Source of the DNA: Planctomycetota bacterium
Lineage (GTDB): Bacteria; Planctomycetota; Planctomycetia; Gemmatales; Gemmataceae
Reading direction: 5' to 3'
Assembly (NCBI GenBank): GCA_018970845.1
Contig: JAGWVO010000140.1
Coordinates: 1-8,823 of the forward strand
DNA length: 8,823 bases
Both the position numbers and the translations under genes were made by a program. Positions 6,441 through 8,823 of the stretch are shown piece by piece; within the stretch, counting starts at the first letter, position 1; every line of letters begins with the position of its first letter. The notes under the pieces were generated by a model. That model had not been told where the DNA came from. It did no database searches and was given only the letters and a program-made list of their open reading frames with translations.

Positions 6441-8185
6441 TCACCCTCGATGAGGTTGAGGTCTGGCATGATCTCATGGGTTCGCTCGGTGAGGTATCGG
6501 CGCACGGCACGAAAAGTGGACATGCGGCAAACGCGCCGCGCGGCTTCCGCGGCCTCCTCGACAGTCACCCTGCGCAACAGTTCCTTCACCGAAGGCAGCA
6601 GCGCGGCCGCCATGCTGAATCGCCTGATGCCGAGCCCCAGCAGGGGAAGAAGGCATCTTGGCTCCCCGGCCATCTCTCCGCAAATCGTCACGGGAATCCC
6701 GGTTCGACTGGCCGCCTTGAAAATCCGCCTCACCAATCGGAACAGCACAGGATTATAGGGTTGGCAGAGATGGGCAACCTTGGGGTTGTCGCGGTCAGCG
6801 GCCATCAGGTACTGGGTTAGGTCATTGCTGCCGATGCTGATGAAATCAACTCGTTTCACGATGCTGCGGATTGCGAACGCGATGGCCGGCACCTCGACAA
6901 GTACGCCCACGCGAATCTCATCGGCATGAGGAATTCCCTCCCGGGTGAGGTCCTCCCGGCCTTGGTCGAGAAGCCGCCTGAGGAACAGCAGTTCCTCCAA
7001 CCGGCTTATCATCGGAAACAGAATGTTGACAATACCCCCGGCGGCGGCCCTTAGAATGGCGCGCAACTGCCTCATGAACAGTCCGGGATGGCGCCTGGCC
7101 ATCCTGATCGACCTGTAACCCATGAAGGGATTGGCCTCATGCTGGCCGGTGAGCCATGGAACCATCTTGTCGGCTCCAAGATCGATCGTCCTGATGACGA
7201 CATTCGAGGAACCAAAAGGCTCGATTGTTGCCCTGTAGGCCGCAGCCTGCTCATCTTCCTCGGGAATCGATGGGTGGGTGAGGAAAAGGTATTCGGTGCG
7301 GTAAAGTCCCACGCCGGCAGCGCCCGTGGCATGGGCAACACGGGCGTCAAGCGGGTAGTTCACATTCGCAAGCAGCGAGACGGATTGCCCGCATGCCGTG
7401 ACGGCCGGCTGGTCGCGATTCTCGACCAGCCGGCCGACGACTGAAGCGTATTCGCGGGCCAATTTCCTGTAAGCGGTCAGGATTTCCGGACCGGGGCGCA
7501 GGTGAACCACGCCCTCGCGCCCGTCAACCGCGATCAGGTCGCCGGGAAATGCCGCGCGGAGGATTCCCCTTGCGCCACTCACAGCTGGGATTCCGAGCGA
7601 ACGGGCCAGGATGGCTCCGTGCCCCGTGACACCCCCGGTCTCGGTCACGATGGCAGCGAACCTGCCCCTTTCAAGGAGAACCCCGGCCATCGAGGGTAGG
7701 ATTTCCTCGGCCACAAGCACAAGCGGTTCACCGCCCACCGGAGGCAGGGGAGGCGGATCATCGAGATGACCTATGATCCTCTGGAAGACATCTTTTATAT
7801 CGGCTATGCGCTCGAGCATCCTCGAGTCCCGAACGCGCTGGAACATGCCGATGAATTCCTCGCGCGTCCTTTCCACGGCCTCCACCGCCCCGCATGCGCC
7901 ATCAACCACGAGCGACTTCACCTTGCCAATCAGCAAGGGATCCTCGAGCAGCAACCGGTGGGCCTTGAAAATCGCGGCACGGGAAGCACCCAGTTCCTGC
8001 CGGACCTTGCGCTCAAGCGCCTCGAGGTCGCAAAGGCTTTTCGCCCTCGCCTTGTCAAGCCTGTCAAGTTCGGCATCGGTCACGGCTGCGACACGGTGGG
8101 TTCCCGATCCGCGCCGGGTTCCCGCTTCCATGATGAAAGCCTGCCCCACGGCAACACCCGGGGCAAGTGCCACGCCTTTTAGCAT
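6437..8185 (-). CDS. ptsI: Phosphoenolpyruvate-protein phosphotransferase (PTS Enzyme I)
   Basis: Enzyme I takes phosphate from PEP and passes it via a histidine to HPr, starting the PTS cascade in the cytoplasm. The 582 residues match the family length, and key positions coincide with E. coli numbering: phosphohistidine H189, R296 (GLYRTEYLF), R332 (IRTIDLGADK), E431, N454/D455 (IGSNDLTQY), R465 and C502 (ICGEMAGEP). The N-terminal HPr-binding and phosphohistidine half is followed after about residue 260 by the PEP-binding barrel. The H189 motif is GGVTGHGAILAR rather than the usual GG-x-T-S-H-T/A form, so S188 and T190 equivalents are both Gly. ATG 8185 is preferred because an in-frame TAG lies three codons upstream and MLKGVALAPGVAVG is a normal Enzyme I opening; no good ribosome site is visible. 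No ptsH or Enzyme II gene is in the window, so a regulatory PTS is possible. Confidence 0.95.
   Translation of the reverse strand: MLKGVALAPGVAVGQAFIMEAGTRRGSGTHRVAAVTDAELDRLDKARAKSLCDLEALERKVRQELGASRAAIFKAHRLLLEDPLLIGKVKSLVVDGACGAVEAVERTREEFIGMFQRVRDSRMLERIADIKDVFQRIIGHLDDPPPLPPVGGEPLVLVAEEILPSMAGVLLERGRFAAIVTETGGVTGHGAILARSLGIPAVSGARGILRAAFPGDLIAVDGREGVVHLRPGPEILTAYRKLAREYASVVGRLVENRDQPAVTACGQSVSLLANVNYPLDARVAHATGAAGVGLYRTEYLFLTHPSIPEEDEQAAAYRATIEPFGSSNVVIRTIDLGADKMVPWLTGQHEANPFMGYRSIRMARRHPGLFMRQLRAILRAAAGGIVNILFPMISRLEELLFLRRLLDQGREDLTREGIPHADEIRVGVLVEVPAIAFAIRSIVKRVDFISIGSNDLTQYLMAADRDNPKVAHLCQPYNPVLFRLVRRIFKAASRTGIPVTICGEMAGEPRCLLPLLGLGIRRFSMAAALLPSVKELLRRVTVEEAAEAARRVCRMSTFRAVRRYLTERTHEIMPDLNLIEGD
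7402..7436. repeat. Perfect 14-bp inverted repeat with 7-nt loop inside ptsI
   Basis: CGGCCGGCTGGTCG (7402-7415) and CGACCAGCCGGCCG (7423-7436) are exact reverse complements around CGATTCT. Almost every pair is G-C, so the ptsI mRNA would carry a very stable hairpin. It covers codons for GRLVENRDQPA (251-261), the segment joining the phosphohistidine half and the PEP-binding half of Enzyme I. A stem this long is not expected by chance in a window of this size. Confidence 0.9.
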
Positions 8186-8433
8186 GAAACTGAACTAGTC
8201 CCAGTCGCTGGCGGGCGGCCCGGGACTTGATTGTCCCGGCGAATCTGGATCGGCAACCCGGCCGGAATTACGACCTCCCGATATTAACCGCGAATGGCTG
8301 GTCACGCCACCGACAAGGGGCGGGCGAAGAAAATGGGCTGGACTTGATGCATGCATGATGGCATGGGCGATCCAACACGGTCGGTTCCTTGCCCGGGGGG
8401 GCATATCCGGCGATGATGATTCGGGGGCATTCC
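8186..8433. promoter_or_regulatory. Divergent intergenic region between ptsI and the exported coiled-coil gene
   Basis: This 248-bp stretch holds no convincing gene. It should contain promoters for both neighbours. The minus strand has an AT-rich TTAATAT near 8287-8281, a possible -10 element for ptsI, but no good -35 at the right distance. A hairpin at 8220-8239 lies in the presumed ptsI leader. The GC-rich remainder shows no tRNA or other recognised RNA. Confidence 0.5.
8198..8239 (-). promoter_or_regulatory. Leader with competing hairpins before ptsI
   Basis: CCGGGAC (8220-8226) pairs with GTCCCGG (8233-8239) around TTGATT. A third copy, GTCCC (8198-8202), can pair with the same GGGAC (8222-8226), so two stems exclude each other. 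In ptsI mRNA the 8202-8198 copy reads GGGAC and is the only purine-rich stretch near the start codon, about 13 nt upstream, so the choice of stem could in principle affect translation. This is inference from pairing alone. Confidence 0.35.
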
Positions 8434-8823
8434 ATGAGTCGTTCCAACATTCTCAAATCTGTTGGGTGCGTTCTTTTCGCCATTTCCGCGTTGAGGGCTG
8501 ATGATGAGAAACCAGCACGCAAAGGCGTGTGGTTTCCAACGCTCTCGGCAAAAGGCAAAAAGGATGATTCGGCAAAAACCAAGGCCAAGGACATCGAGGC
8601 TGTAGAAGAAATCGACAGGGCCATTGCCGACCGCTCCGCCAAGCGGAAGAAACTCGCCGTGCAGATCGATCGGGAGGAGCAGGATTATTTCCGAAGGTTG
8701 GAGGTGGTCGACCGTCTCATGGATAACGCCATCAGGAATGGCGACCAGGAAGTCATTAGGAGGCTTGAACAGCTTCAGGAAAGAATCCAGCAGGTATACG
8801 ACAAGAATACCGCCTCATTGGCC
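8434..8823 (+). CDS. Exported coiled-coil protein, N-terminal part (3' partial)
   Basis: The frame is open for all 130 codons to the right edge, so the C-terminus is missing. MSRSNILKSVGCVLFAISALRA looks like a Sec signal peptide with cleavage after LRA (residue 22), followed by a Lys/Asp-rich segment (DDEKPARKG; KGKKDDSAKTKAKD). From about residue 53 it becomes a long charged helix with heptad-like spacing (EEIDRAIADRSAKRKKLAVQ; RRLEVVDRLMDNAIRNGDQE; RRLEQLQERIQQVYDK), typical of periplasmic coiled-coil proteins. I cannot name a family. ATG 8434 follows GGGGG (8424-8428) with 6-nt spacing. In-frame ATG 8413 and 8416 would add MMIRGHS, which would spoil the signal peptide only slightly, so the start is not certain. 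It is divergent from ptsI. Confidence 0.8.
   Translation, partial: MSRSNILKSVGCVLFAISALRADDEKPARKGVWFPTLSAKGKKDDSAKTKAKDIEAVEEIDRAIADRSAKRKKLAVQIDREEQDYFRRLEVVDRLMDNAIRNGDQEVIRRLEQLQERIQQVYDKNTASLA

Noticed and set aside
7766..8198. Two overlapping plus-strand open frames of about 140 codons opposite the start of ptsI.
   Set aside because: Both are antisense to a well-supported Enzyme I gene and show no domain or good ribosome site.
8195..8404. Minus-strand open frame of 69 codons ending 9 nt before ptsI, at first sight a candidate for an upstream PTS gene such as ptsH.
   Set aside because: The translation is rich in Pro, Arg, Ser and Gly with no HPr motif or His active site, its start has no clear ribosome site, and the region looks like a leader and promoter segment.

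Overview
The window looks like ordinary chromosomal DNA of a free-living Gram-negative bacterium. GC content is moderately high (high-50s percent by eye, not computed). The best guess is the PVC group (Verrucomicrobiota or Planctomycetota). The main hint is a secreted PQQ-type beta-propeller protein whose mature N-terminus carries a WPGWRGPRGDG motif, a style very common in those phyla. The other genes (ABC-F, ComM/YifB, WalJ-like MBL hydrolase, PTS Enzyme I) are widespread and do not settle the phylum. No insertion sequence, integrase, CRISPR array, tRNA or rRNA was recognised.

Layout. Plus strand, 1-3256: the tail of an unidentified gene, a PQQ beta-propeller protein and an ABC-F ATPase. 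Minus strand, 5280 down to 3253: a single-domain response regulator followed by ComM/YifB. The 142-bp gap 5281-5422 is divergent. Plus strand, 5423-6440: a WalJ/YycJ-type MBL-fold hydrolase and a 60-residue protein of unknown function. Minus strand, 8185-6437: PTS Enzyme I. After a second divergent gap (8186-8433), a plus-strand gene for an exported coiled-coil protein runs off the right edge. Both convergent pairs (ABC-F/comM and small protein/ptsI) end in overlapping stop codons, so neither has room for a terminator between the genes.

The proteins do not form one obvious pathway. They cover ribosome-associated ATPase activity (ABC-F), DNA branch migration (ComM), phosphosignalling (response regulator), a probable nuclease-like MBL enzyme, PEP-dependent phosphotransfer (Enzyme I), and two exported proteins. 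I do not see a convincing new multi-gene system.

The most unusual signals are structural. A perfect 14-bp inverted repeat with a 7-nt loop lies inside ptsI, at the codons joining the two halves of Enzyme I. Two perfect 14-bp palindromes sit 7 bp apart in the short gap before comM. There are leader hairpins before the ABC-F gene and before ptsI. Enzyme I also has an atypical phosphohistidine neighbourhood and no ptsH beside it.
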